A DNA stretch of 64,000 nt from Streptomyces subrutilus. GTDB taxonomy: Bacteria > Actinomycetota > Actinomycetes > Streptomycetales > Streptomycetaceae. Where the stretch lies: the NCBI RefSeq assembly GCF_008704535.1, contig NZ_CP023701.1, positions 806,001-870,000 on the forward strand, read 5' to 3'. Each line of letters opens with the position of its first letter. Positions within the stretch are counted from its first letter, which is position 1. The notes beneath the pieces were generated by a model. The model made no database searches and had not been told where the DNA came from. It worked only from the letters and a program-made list of their open reading frames with translations. Shown here piece by piece: positions 8,333-15,955 of this stretch. The position numbers and the translations under genes are program-made.

Positions 8333-9616
8333 TCAGCGGCCTTCGAAGGCGAAGGCGACGCCCAGCGCCGCCTCCCGTTGCGCCAGGTCCTCGGCGGTGC
8401 CGGCCGTCACCGCGTACCGCCAGGAGCGGCCGTCGGGCGGGGTGTCCGCGTAGAGGATGACGCCCTCGCCGAGGGCGGGATCGAAGGCGAGGCGGTGTTC
8501 CCGCAGCCGGTGGAGGGCCTCGTCGAAGCCGAAGGGACTGCGCGACCAGCCCTTGGCCACCGACCAGGCCGGAGCCGGACCGGGCCGCCCCGCCGTCAGC
8601 CGCGCGACCATGGCGTGCGGCGTGGTGGTGGCCGTCCGGCGGATGTTGCTCTCGCTCGCGTACGGCACCCCCTCGGCGTCCACCAGCGCGTCGAGCCCGT
8701 ACGGCCCGGCGTAGCCGTGGTCGGCCAGGTGGCGGCCCAGGGCCGTGCCCCACTGCTCCAGTTCGCCCGCCACGTGCGCGCAGGAGGCGGGCAGCGGGGA
8801 GGCGTATCCCGTGAAGGAGCCCCCGACGGTGCGCATCGCCCCGCTGAACAGGGCCCGCGTCCCCCCGGACGCGGTGGTCTCCAACTGGATGCTGACGGAC
8901 TCGGCCACGTCGAGACACTCCTCCACCACCCAGGTCCCGTCGGGGCCGCCGACCGTGTCGAGGACCAGGGACCGGCCGTCCTCCAGGTCGTCGCGGGACA
9001 GGAAGCGCATGCCGTGGCCCCCTGCCGAGCGGTCCGGCTTGACCACGACCCGCTCGACGTCCCGCAGGAGGTCGCGGACCACCCCCTCCGTGCCGGAGCG
9101 TCGGCACACCCGCCCGAACGGCAGCCGCATGCCCAGCCGTTCGGCCGTCGCACGGAAGCCGGCCTTGGTGTTCAGCAGCATGGTCGTCTCCAGCGCGTCC
9201 GCCGCGGCCTCGACCGTCGGGTACGGGTGGACGGCGAGGCCGAGGTCCCGGGCGAAGGCGATCGCCGACGCGTCCAGCGCCGTCGGCAGCAGTGCCGCAC
9301 CCCGGTCACCGGCGAGAGCCCGGACGCGCTCCGTCAGCCCGGCCTCGCGCACCGCCCGCGCCAGGGGGACGGCGCCGGCCGGCGGGACGGTGACGACCGC
9401 GACCGTCTCCGGGGGCACCCCGGTCAGGTCGTACACGTACCGCAGGAACTCCGGACTCAGGGGCACGGGCGTGACCAGCACGTCCCCGGGCCGCAGCAGC
9501 CAGGCCTTGCGCGGGGCCTGCTCGGCCCACCGCGTGAGCACCTGCCCCTCGTCGAGGTCCACCGCCAGGTCCGAGAGGAAGTTGGCGAAGACGACGAACG
9601 GGCCCGTTTCACTCAC
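8333..9616 (-). CDS. PGM1-like ATP-grasp peptide ligase
   Basis: About 427 residues. GTG start at 9616 chosen because AGAGGAGC lies just upstream. The N-terminal third is a preATP-grasp domain (FVVFANFLSDLAVDL). The ATP-grasp core follows: NTKAGFRATAERLG, the nucleotide-binding strand ERVVVKPDRSAGGHGMRFLS, and the metal/catalytic region YGLDALVDAEGVPYASESN with RRTATTTPHAM. This is the arrangement of PGM1 (pheganomycin ligase) relatives, which join an amino acid or modified amino acid to a peptide with ATP hydrolysis. No precursor peptide gene is recognised nearby. It may serve the neighbouring lipid cluster or work alone. Confidence 0.8.
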   Translation of the reverse strand: MSETGPFVVFANFLSDLAVDLDEGQVLTRWAEQAPRKAWLLRPGDVLVTPVPLSPEFLRYVYDLTGVPPETVAVVTVPPAGAVPLARAVREAGLTERVRALAGDRGAALLPTALDASAIAFARDLGLAVHPYPTVEAAADALETTMLLNTKAGFRATAERLGMRLPFGRVCRRSGTEGVVRDLLRDVERVVVKPDRSAGGHGMRFLSRDDLEDGRSLVLDTVGGPDGTWVVEECLDVAESVSIQLETTASGGTRALFSGAMRTVGGSFTGYASPLPASCAHVAGELEQWGTALGRHLADHGYAGPYGLDALVDAEGVPYASESNIRRTATTTPHAMVARLTAGRPGPAPAWSVAKGWSRSPFGFDEALHRLREHRLAFDPALGEGVILYADTPPDGRSWRYAVTAGTAEDLAQREAALGVAFAFEGR

Positions 9617-9810
9617 CGCTGCTCCTCTGGTCGCTGCCGCGCCGCCGTCGCGCCCCCGGCGGCACACGCTCGGTGAACGGGGGCGGGTATCGGCGGGAAC
9701 GGTCGCTCCAGGTTAGCTCCGCGGGCAGCGGAGCCGGTGCGCACGCGGCCGACCCGGCCGGCCGAGGTGGTACGGAGCGCCGTACCGTCCGCGGACGCGG
9801 GTGCGGGCGC

Positions 9811-10038
9811 TCAGTGGCGGCAGGCGGCCACGACGGCGAGCAGGACGAGCGCGACGGCCGCCAGTCCCAGGCATCCGTGCCCCGCGCCCGCACCCCTCCT
9901 GCGCGTCTCGACCTGGCCACCGGGCGGAGTACCGGGGTGCCTGCGGGCGTAGTGCTCGATCTGCCGCCGCAGCCCCTCGGGCTCCCCGAGCCAGGGCGTC
10001 TTGAAGCTGCACTCGCCGCACCAGTAGCGGTTGGCCAC
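9811..10038 (-). CDS. Small zinc-finger-like protein with C-terminal membrane helix
   Basis: 75 residues; GTG at 10038 is preceded by GAGGAG at good spacing. The N-terminus has WCGECSFKTPW and then IEHYARRHPG, a C-x2-C plus H-x4-H pattern resembling a C2H2-type zinc finger. The C-terminus is a membrane helix (LGLAAVALVLLAVVAACRH). It would be a tail-anchored zinc protein facing the cytoplasm. I know no function. It stands alone between the ligase and the XRE remnant. Confidence 0.65.
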   Translation of the reverse strand: MANRYWCGECSFKTPWLGEPEGLRRQIEHYARRHPGTPPGGQVETRRRGAGAGHGCLGLAAVALVLLAVVAACRH

Positions 10039-10196
10039 GTCGACTCCTCGCCTGCCGTCGGTGCGCACACCCGGGCACCGACCCCGACGGTGACCTTTGT
10101 CATGTTGGCTGTACAGGCCAGGGAACCGGCCATCCGTGACCGGTGGCCGCGGGTAGGCTCACCGCCGTTCGTACTGGTGGGGAGGGGAGACGCCCG

Positions 10197-10666
10197 GTGA
10201 CAGACGACCTCGGCACGTTGTTACGCGCGCTGCGCGACGGTGCGGATCTGACGCAGGAACAGGTGGCCGAACGGTCCGGGGTGAGCGTGCGCACCATCCG
10301 CCGGCTGGAGAGCGGCCGGTCCACGAACCACCGGATGGGCACGGTGAGCCTGCTCGCGGACGCACTGGACCTCGGAGCGGAGGACCGCCGCCGGCTGGCG
10401 GACACCCTCGCCGGACGCGGTCCTCGCGGAGGTGCGCGCACGGGACACTCCGGCGGGCGCGGCCCTCGCCACGGTGCTGACCACCCCGCTCATCGTGATC
10501 CTCGCCCGCACCCTGTACAGCGAGACGCCCGGCCGGGATCCCGCCGAACTCCTCGACACCGGCCGGTTCCGCCTCGGTGACGACCAACGCGTACCTCGCG
10601 ACCAACCCGCCGCTGCAACAACTGAGCACCCTGCTGGACGCGGCCCTGTGCGAGGACCGCCGCTAG
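10197..10666 (+). pseudogene. Frameshifted XRE-type regulator
   Basis: GTG at 10197 follows a strong GGGGAGGGGAG. The first about 65 residues form a clean XRE helix-turn-helix (TQEQVAERSGVSVRTIRRLE, then NHRMGTVSLLADAL). After about 10420 that frame turns into Arg/Gly/His noise. Protein-like sequence continues in the next frame (AGAALATVLTTPLIVILART to LLDTGRFRLG), and then in the third frame from about 10577 (TNAYLATNPPLQQLSTLLDA) to a TAG at 10664. Two shifts are needed to rebuild one protein of about 155 residues. Either it is a pseudogene or the sequence carries two indel errors. A short HTH-only protein is also possible. Confidence 0.6.
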
Positions 10667-10724
10667 GCCGTCTCTTTCGGATCTTGCCGGGCCGGCGACG
10701 CCCCGCGGACGGCGGGCCACCACG

Positions 10725-10746
10725 ACGGGCCCCGGTCGGGGCCCGT
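10725..10746. terminator. Hairpin between convergent XRE remnant and lipoprotein gene
   Basis: ACGGGCCCC pairs perfectly with GGGGCCCGT around a GGTC loop. It lies between convergent units, so it could stop transcription from both sides. Confidence 0.5.
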
Positions 10747-10926
10747 GGGATGCGGTGCGATCGGGTGCCCTGCCTGACGCGGTCGGGCCGGATCTCGTAC
10801 GGTCGACCCTCGACCCGGCCTCGGCCGCCGCCCACCCGGGCGGCGGTGTCCACGGCGCACCGGGCGCGAACGCCGCGCGGGCCGGGCGGCGGTGCCGCCC
10901 ACCGGCTGACGGCCGTGAGGGGCCGT

Positions 10927-11568
10927 CTACGCCATCTGGTCCGCGAGCGAGGTGGCGAGGGCGGTGAGTTGGTCACGGTCCAGCGAGGAGCGGCCCGGGT
11001 CTCCCGCCCCGACCACCATGACCGCGTCGCCCTCACCGTCGAGTCGCAGCCGGACGGCGGCCACGTTGCCGCTGCCGGTGACGACGGGCTCGCCGACCTC
11101 GGCACCGGCCATCCGGTCGACGTAGGCGATCAGGTCCTGCGTCGAGGATGCGGACAGGTGCGCGACGAGCGCGGCGAGCGGTGCCACGGCCTGCGGATCG
11201 CGGGTCGCCGCGGTGTGCACGACCACCTCCTCCCGGCCTATGTGGAAGACGCAGCTCACCAGGGCGCCGGGGTTCTGTGCCAGGGGCGTGTCCGGTGCGG
11301 CCCGCTTGCCCCCCTCGCTGGTGGCGACCGCCGCCCCGGGCGCCTTCACGGACCCCGGCGCGGCCGCGCCGGGAGCGCCCGCCGCCTTCGCCGCCTCGGC
11401 CATGTCGTAGGCGAGCGGGCAACTGGCCTGGCCTTCGCGGGGCACGGCGTCCGCGGTCCTGGTCAGCCCGGCCAGGCTCAGTGCCGGTGCGCCGCCGCCC
11501 TGGCAGCCGGCCAGCAGGGCCGTCACCGCGGCGACGCCGACCAGCGATCCGTACCGACGCTGTCTCAT
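10927..11568 (-). CDS. Putative lipoprotein
   Basis: 213 residues. The N-terminus is a lipoprotein signal (MRQRRYGSLVGVAAVTALLAGC), with the lipobox Cys at residue 22. The mature part carries an Ala/Gly/Pro insert (about residues 60-95) and a folded region with one further Cys pair (ASCPLAYD, VSCVFHIG) that may form a disulfide outside the membrane. It ends LTALATSLADQMA. It resembles the DUF3558-like actinobacterial lipoproteins in size and layout, but I cannot confirm a family. Single gene, minus strand. Confidence 0.75.
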   Translation of the reverse strand: MRQRRYGSLVGVAAVTALLAGCQGGGAPALSLAGLTRTADAVPREGQASCPLAYDMAEAAKAAGAPGAAAPGSVKAPGAAVATSEGGKRAAPDTPLAQNPGALVSCVFHIGREEVVVHTAATRDPQAVAPLAALVAHLSASSTQDLIAYVDRMAGAEVGEPVVTGSGNVAAVRLRLDGEGDAVMVVGAGDPGRSSLDRDQLTALATSLADQMA

Positions 11569-11774
11569 GTGCCCTCGTTAGCTCTCGTGTCCACGGCTGC
11601 CGCCGACGGGGCGGGTGGCGAACGGGCACACAACTCCCGGACCCCGTCATCCTGTTCGCGGCGTCCGTCCCCCGGTCGGCACTGCTCCCGATCCTAGCGG
11701 CGGGTGTCCGCCCGCTCTTACCCGCCGCCGAGAACGCGCACTGCGCGGCCTCGGGATCGGCGGGAGGACCGGCG

Positions 11775-12032
11775 TCAGTCGTCGGCCGGGTCGGGCAGCC
11801 GACGGAGTTCGAGCAGGGCCACCGCGATCTTCACCGCGGTCGAGATCGTCAGGGCCTGGAGGAAGGGCATGCCCATCAGCCACAGGGCCACCATCATGAC
11901 CGTGAGCACCAGGAACGCCGGGAGCAGGTTCGTCCGCCGGATCGCGGTCCGCAGCCGCCCGGCCCTGCTCCGGCGCCGGTCCACCGCTTCGATCAGGCCC
12001 ACCGCCGCGCCGTCGTCATCGCCCTGCTGCAT
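11775..12032 (-). CDS. Small membrane protein
   Basis: 85 residues; ATG at 12032 is preceded by AAGGGCGG. After a charged N-terminus (VDRRRSRAGRLRTAIRR) there are two hydrophobic segments (LLPAFLVLTVMMVALWLMGM and LQALTISTAVKIAVALLEL), so it is probably a two-helix inner-membrane protein. The codon pattern and ribosome site support it being real. Function unknown. Confidence 0.6.
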   Translation of the reverse strand: MQQGDDDGAAVGLIEAVDRRRSRAGRLRTAIRRTNLLPAFLVLTVMMVALWLMGMPFLQALTISTAVKIAVALLELRRLPDPADD

Positions 12033-12313
12033 CGGCTGCCGCCCTTCGCTCGCGTCCGCCACCGTCCCGCGTCTCAGGCGACGAGCCTCGGGCGCGGCAG
12101 GTCGGGCTGCCACCGCTGCCCCGGCCCCCGCCGCCGTCCGGGGTACGGATTCACCTCACCGGTCCAGGTGGAGGACGTCCCGGAGGAACCCGTCGGGCCG
12201 GTCCGGCGCCGTTCGGCGCCCCCGTACGGCGGGACGGCCGGGGCACGAGCGGTGGCCGCGCCGGGCCCGGCACACGGCGACGCGATCGACGCGGCGCACG
12301 GCGGAGGGGCGGT

Positions 12314-12577
12314 TCAGGGCGTGTCGCCGTCCCAGCGGAAGAGCGCGTCGGGGTCAGTCTCGCACGGGCTGTAGAGCGCCCGGCCGCCGGGCCCGTAGAG
12401 GCCCCGGTCGGTGATCAGCAGCACGCCCTCCGCCCGCTCCTCCGCCGACAGGCTGGTGACGTCGAGGAGCTGGCCGTCGAGGGGGCCGCCCGTCAGCATC
12501 ACGTACGCCCGCCCCGGGGCCGGCCGGACCAGGTGGCCCTCGTCTCCGCAGTACACCCGTGCGTCCGTCGTACTCAT
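12314..12577 (-). CDS. Small hypothetical protein
   Basis: 87 residues; ATG at 12577 preceded by GAGAGGGCGGG. The protein is soluble, with a repeated-looking beta core (YVMLTGGPLDGQLLDVTSLS, VLLITDRGLYGPGG, ALYSPCE). The GGPLDGQ phrase is common in small actinobacterial and phage proteins of unknown function. No known domain is assigned. Confidence 0.6.
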   Translation of the reverse strand: MSTTDARVYCGDEGHLVRPAPGRAYVMLTGGPLDGQLLDVTSLSAEERAEGVLLITDRGLYGPGGRALYSPCETDPDALFRWDGDTP

Positions 12578-12826
12578 CAGCCCGCCCTCTCGCCGTCCCG
12601 GAACGTCCAGGAGCGGGTGAACCGCTTCTCCCGTCCCCGCGCGCACGACGCCGGGGGGATCGCGGCCCCGCTTCGAGGGACATTTTCCCTCACTTGTTGC
12701 GACGTCGGGACATCAACGGCCATGACCGGCGGCGGGACCGGCGCGTCGCGGGCATCGGGCGACCGTGACGCCGGATGCCGACGTCGCGGACGGGCGTCCC
12801 GCGCTCCGTCCGGCCCCTTGCTCGAC

Positions 12827-12843
12827 CTATCGATACTCGATAG
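12827..12843. promoter_or_regulatory. Palindromic operator candidate, upstream site
   Basis: CTATCGA-TAC-TCGATAG is a perfect 7+3+7 inverted repeat 34 bases before the DUF2975 gene. It lies in a locally AT-rich stretch that should hold the promoter, so binding here would block it. The HTH protein two genes down is the natural binder. Confidence 0.6.
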
Positions 12844-12848
12844 ATTCT

Positions 12849-12863
12849 CATCGTTATTCGATG
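12849..12863. promoter_or_regulatory. Second inverted repeat, same core
   Basis: CATCG-TTATT-CGATG is a perfect 5+5+5 inverted repeat six bases after the first palindrome. It shares the ATCG/CGAT core, giving a tandem operator just before the ribosome site GGAGGGA. Confidence 0.5.
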
Positions 12864-12876
12864 GAGGGATGGGGTC

Positions 12877-13362
12877 ATGGGGAAACTGGCGGTGCGTGCG
12901 CTGCGCGCTGTGCTCGTGGTGGTGCTCGCCGGCACCGTGTGCGTACAGGCCTTGATGGTGTGGGCGTTGGCCGCCGACCCGGAGGACGGGTCGCTCCCGC
13001 TGACGCCGCTGCGGGTGGTCACGATCCTGGGGCTGGTGGCGGTGCAGGTCGCCGTGGTCTGTGTCGGGCGGCTGGTGGGGATGGTCCGACGCGGGACGGT
13101 GTTCTCCCACGCCGCCTTCCGGTACGTGGACGGCGTGATCGGCTCGATCGTGGCGGCTGCCCTCGTGTGGTTCGCGGTGACGGCCCTCAACGCGCCGGGC
13201 CAGCGGGACGACCCGGGGGTCACCGTGATCATGGGTGGGGTGGGGGTGGCCATCCTCGGGGTCGCGCTCATCGTGCTGCTGCTGCGGATGCTGCTCATCC
13301 AGGCCGTCGCGCGCGACGTCGAAGCGGCGCGGATGCGGGCCGAGCTGGACGAGGTGATCTGA
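12877..13362 (+). CDS. DUF2975-family membrane protein
   Basis: 161 residues, GGAGGGA nine bases before the ATG. Four hydrophobic segments: ALRAVLVVVLAGTVCVQALM, VTILGLVAVQVAVVCVG, DGVIGSIVAAALVWFAV, and VGVAILGVALIVLLLRMLL. The motif GTVFSHAAFRYVDGV between helices two and three is typical of DUF2975. This family is nearly always paired with a small HTH protein, as here (the next ATG overlaps the stop). The membrane partner probably controls the regulator's activity. The signal is unknown. Confidence 0.85.
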   Translation: MGKLAVRALRAVLVVVLAGTVCVQALMVWALAADPEDGSLPLTPLRVVTILGLVAVQVAVVCVGRLVGMVRRGTVFSHAAFRYVDGVIGSIVAAALVWFAVTALNAPGQRDDPGVTVIMGGVGVAILGVALIVLLLRMLLIQAVARDVEAARMRAELDEVI

Positions 13363-13583
13363 TGCCGATCGCCGTCGACATCGACGTGATGCTGGCCAGG
13401 CGCAAGATGTCCGTGGGCGAGCTCGCGGACCGGGTGGGGATCACCCCGGCCAACCTGGCGGTGCTCAAGAACGGCCGGGCCAAGGCGGTGCGCTTCGCGA
13501 CGCTCGCCGCGCTCTGCGAGGTGCTCGACTGCCAGCCGGGCGACCTGCTGCGCTGGGAGCCCGAGGACGCCGCGGGCGGATGA
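13362..13583 (+). CDS. Small XRE/YozG-type HTH regulator
   Basis: 73 residues; its ATG shares a base with the stop of the DUF2975 gene (TGATG), so the two are coupled. It is an almost pure helix-turn-helix (MLARRKMSVGELADRVGITP, NLAVLKNGRAKAVRFATLAA) ending CEVLDCQPGDLLRWEPED, the usual form of the YozG-like partner of DUF2975 proteins. It very likely binds the palindromes upstream of the operon and controls its own expression. Confidence 0.88.
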   Translation: MPIAVDIDVMLARRKMSVGELADRVGITPANLAVLKNGRAKAVRFATLAALCEVLDCQPGDLLRWEPEDAAGG

Positions 13584-13665
13584 CCTGCCCGGCGGCGGGC
13601 GGGACGGCGCGGGCCCGACGCGCGGCCGGGGGAATCCGCGACCGCGGTCCGGCGTTCTCGCACGT

Positions 13666-14079
13666 ATGGATGACGCGTCCGGGCACGGTCATGACGCGCG
13701 CGGCCCGTCGGGCGGCGCGGGCGCCCGCGCACGCCTCGCGGCCGACCGCGCCGACACCCTCGCGCGGACGGCCGCCCTGGGCCGCGACTTCGACGGGATC
13801 GTCGCGGCGAACGCCTTGGTCGCCGTCGACGACGAGCACGACCCCGAGGGGGCCAGCACGGCCTTCGAGCGGGCCCACGTGGCCGCGCTGATGGCGCGGG
13901 CCCGCGAGCACCTGGAGGAGCTGGACCGGGCGCTGGAGCGGCTCGAACGGGGCGCGTACGGGCAGTGCGAAGGCTGCGGCGGGACGATTGCGCCCGAGCG
14001 GCTGGAGATCCGTCCGGCGGCGACCACCTGCGTACGCTGCGCCGGATCGGGCCGCCGCCGCCCGCGGCGGCCCGCCTGA
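13666..14079 (+). CDS. TraR/DksA-family zinc-finger protein
   Basis: 137 residues. A coiled-coil-prone middle (LMARAREHLEELDRALERLE) is followed by the DksA C4 zinc signature, CEGCGG with CVRCAG 20 residues on, preceded by the family phrase GAYGQCEGCG. DksA/TraR proteins enter the RNA polymerase secondary channel; actinobacterial versions are short and mostly uncharacterised. The ATG has no strong ribosome site, and the first 25 residues are Gly/Arg/Ala-rich, so the real start could be later. Confidence 0.8.
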   Translation: MDDASGHGHDARGPSGGAGARARLAADRADTLARTAALGRDFDGIVAANALVAVDDEHDPEGASTAFERAHVAALMARAREHLEELDRALERLERGAYGQCEGCGGTIAPERLEIRPAATTCVRCAGSGRRRPRRPA

Positions 14080-14428
14080 CGCCGGTCAGTGCGCGGCGAG
14101 CAGCGCCCCCTCCCATCGGTGCGGGAGCGTGCGACGGCGCGGGCGGACCGCCCCACCCCGCCCACGGCCCGGCCCGGTGTGCGGGCAGCGCTCCTCTTAC
14201 GGCGCATACCCGCAATGCCCGCGTCGACGTGTGCCGCGGCCTGCCCATCGCGTACGGTCCGCCGGCGGGCGCGGCGGAGGGGACGCACGCGTCCGCCGTC
14301 GGGGGGTCCGGCCGTCGGGCTGTCCGGCACTGGAGTGAATCATCGTTTCTCTCCGCCCTCCCGTGACGTTGAGCGACCGACGCCGGCCGTTCCCGGCCCG
14401 TCATCCGAACGTCTTCAGGAGTAGACCC
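14080..14428. other. Intergenic stretch, no gene seen
   Basis: Mostly GC-rich, non-coding-looking sequence. The last 110 bases are less GC-rich (GAATCATCGTTTCTCTCC) and probably hold the promoter of the exported protein that follows. Confidence 0.5.
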
Positions 14429-14674
14429 ATGCGTATGCGCTCCGCGCTCACCGCTTCCGTCCTGGCCGCCGGCATCCTGCTGAGCGGGGCCGGCGCCGCG
14501 CTCGCCGACGGCGGAGTCGACCTCGGCCGCTTCTCCGGCGGCCACGCCGGCTTCGCGTCCACCTGTTCGTCCGCCGCCGCCGTCCCGGCCGCGTTCGGCC
14601 CGGCCTACACCTCGACCTGCTCGAAGGAGCGCGAGAAGGAGTGGGCGGACTTCGCCCACCTCGGCGCCCGCTGA
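14429..14674 (+). CDS. Small secreted protein
   Basis: 81 residues; ATG chosen because CAGGAG sits just upstream. Sec signal peptide MRMRSALTASVLAAGILLSG with a cleavage site after AALA. The mature peptide is about 55 residues with two cysteines (STCSSAA, TSTCSKERE) able to form one disulfide, and a charged tail (KEREKEWADFAHLGAR). Function unknown; the size suits a secreted effector or spore/hyphal surface peptide. Confidence 0.65.
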   Translation: MRMRSALTASVLAAGILLSGAGAALADGGVDLGRFSGGHAGFASTCSSAAAVPAAFGPAYTSTCSKEREKEWADFAHLGAR

Positions 14675-14682
14675 TCCCGGAC

Positions 14683-14727
14683 GCGGCGCCGGACCGGCCG
14701 ACGGTCACGACTCCGGTCCGGCGCCGC
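14683..14727 (+). terminator. Hairpin terminator
   Basis: GCGGCGCCGGACCGG (14683-14697) pairs perfectly with CCGGTCCGGCGCCGC (14713-14727), 15 base pairs, starting eight bases after the stop of the small secreted protein. Confidence 0.7.
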
Positions 14728-14868
14728 CCTCCTGCTCCTCCCCCACCTCCCCCGGTGCCCCCTCCCACCGCTGACCGCCCGGCCTCCGGCGACTCCGATC
14801 TTCATGATCCATTGTCAGTGGCGGGTGACAGGATCGGTACATCGATTCGGAAAGCAGGGGGAGCGCTC

Positions 14869-15909
14869 ATGTCCGGAAGTCAGAATTACATCAACCACGT
14901 TGCTCTCGTGTTGGACGCCAGCTCGTCCATGTCGCACCTGAGCGGCAAGGTCGTCGAAGTCGCCGACCAGCAGATCGCCTATCTGGCCCGCCGGTCGCAG
15001 GAGCTCGACCAGGAAACCCGCGTCACCGTGTACGTGTTCTCGAACAAGGTGGAGTGCGTCATCTACGACAAGGACGTGCTGCGCATGCCGTCCCTGGGGC
15101 ACCTGTACCGGACCGGTGGAATGACGGCCCTGCTGGCGGCCACCCTGAAGTCACAGCAGGAGCTGGCGCAGACGGCCCAGCTGTACGGCGACCACAGCTT
15201 CCTCACGTTCGTGCTGACCGACGGACAGGAGAACGCGAGTCACCGGTCCCCGGACGCCCCTGCCCGGACCCAGCGCGACCTGGTGCGGGCCGTGGCCACG
15301 ATGATCGAGACGCAGGCCGACAACTGGACCCTGGCCGTCCTGGTGCCGGACCAGATGGGCAAGCGCGAGGCCATGCAGTGCGGCTTCCCGAAGGACAACA
15401 TCGCCGTCTGGGACGCCACGAGCACGCAGGGCCTGGAGGAAGCCGGCCAGGTCATCCTGAAGGCCACCGAGAACTTCATGGTGGGCCGCAGCAAGGGAAT
15501 CCGCGGATCGCGCGCGGTGTTCTCCACCGGCGGGGAGGCGGTCAACATGAAATCCATCGCGGCGGCCGGTCTCACCCCGATCGATCCTTCGACGTACCAA
15601 CTCGTTCCCGTGGCCCGCGAATCCGGCATCCGGGAATGGGTCGTCGAAAGCGGGCACGATTACCGCACGGGTTGCGCCTTCTACCAGTTGAGCAAGTCGG
15701 AGAAGATCCAGGCGCAGAAGCAGATAGCGGTTCTGGAGAAGAAGACGGACCAGGTCTACACGGGACCGGCGGCCCGCGCCCTGCTCGGCCTGCCGGCGAC
15801 GGAGGCCCGCGTCAAGCCGGACCACAACGACGAGTTCACCATCTTCGTGCAGAGCACCAGCGTGAACCGGAAGCTGGTTCCGCACACGCGGCTCCTGCTG
15901 ATGGTCTGA
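14869..15909 (+). CDS. VWA-domain protein
   Basis: 346 residues; ATG after GCAGGGGG. The N-terminal two thirds is a von Willebrand A fold with a complete MIDAS: LDASSSMS (D-x-S-x-S), the Thr in TGGMTALLAA and the Asp in LTDGQENAS. The C-terminal about 150 residues, including IQAQKQIAVLEKKTDQVYTG and a final FVQSTSVNRKLVPHTRLLLM, match no domain I recognise. There is no signal peptide, so it is cytoplasmic. The gene has more A/T-ending codons near its start than its neighbours, which may point to transfer. It stands alone, so its binding partner is unknown. Confidence 0.8.
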   Translation: MSGSQNYINHVALVLDASSSMSHLSGKVVEVADQQIAYLARRSQELDQETRVTVYVFSNKVECVIYDKDVLRMPSLGHLYRTGGMTALLAATLKSQQELAQTAQLYGDHSFLTFVLTDGQENASHRSPDAPARTQRDLVRAVATMIETQADNWTLAVLVPDQMGKREAMQCGFPKDNIAVWDATSTQGLEEAGQVILKATENFMVGRSKGIRGSRAVFSTGGEAVNMKSIAAAGLTPIDPSTYQLVPVARESGIREWVVESGHDYRTGCAFYQLSKSEKIQAQKQIAVLEKKTDQVYTGPAARALLGLPATEARVKPDHNDEFTIFVQSTSVNRKLVPHTRLLLMV

Positions 15910-15955
15910 GGACCTGCCGGGCGCCGTCGAGGGCCGACCCGAGCGCGGCGTGTGC

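Noticed and set aside
10090-10130. CTGTACAG palindrome as an operator
   Set aside because: Only eight bases, with no second site and no matching gene context.
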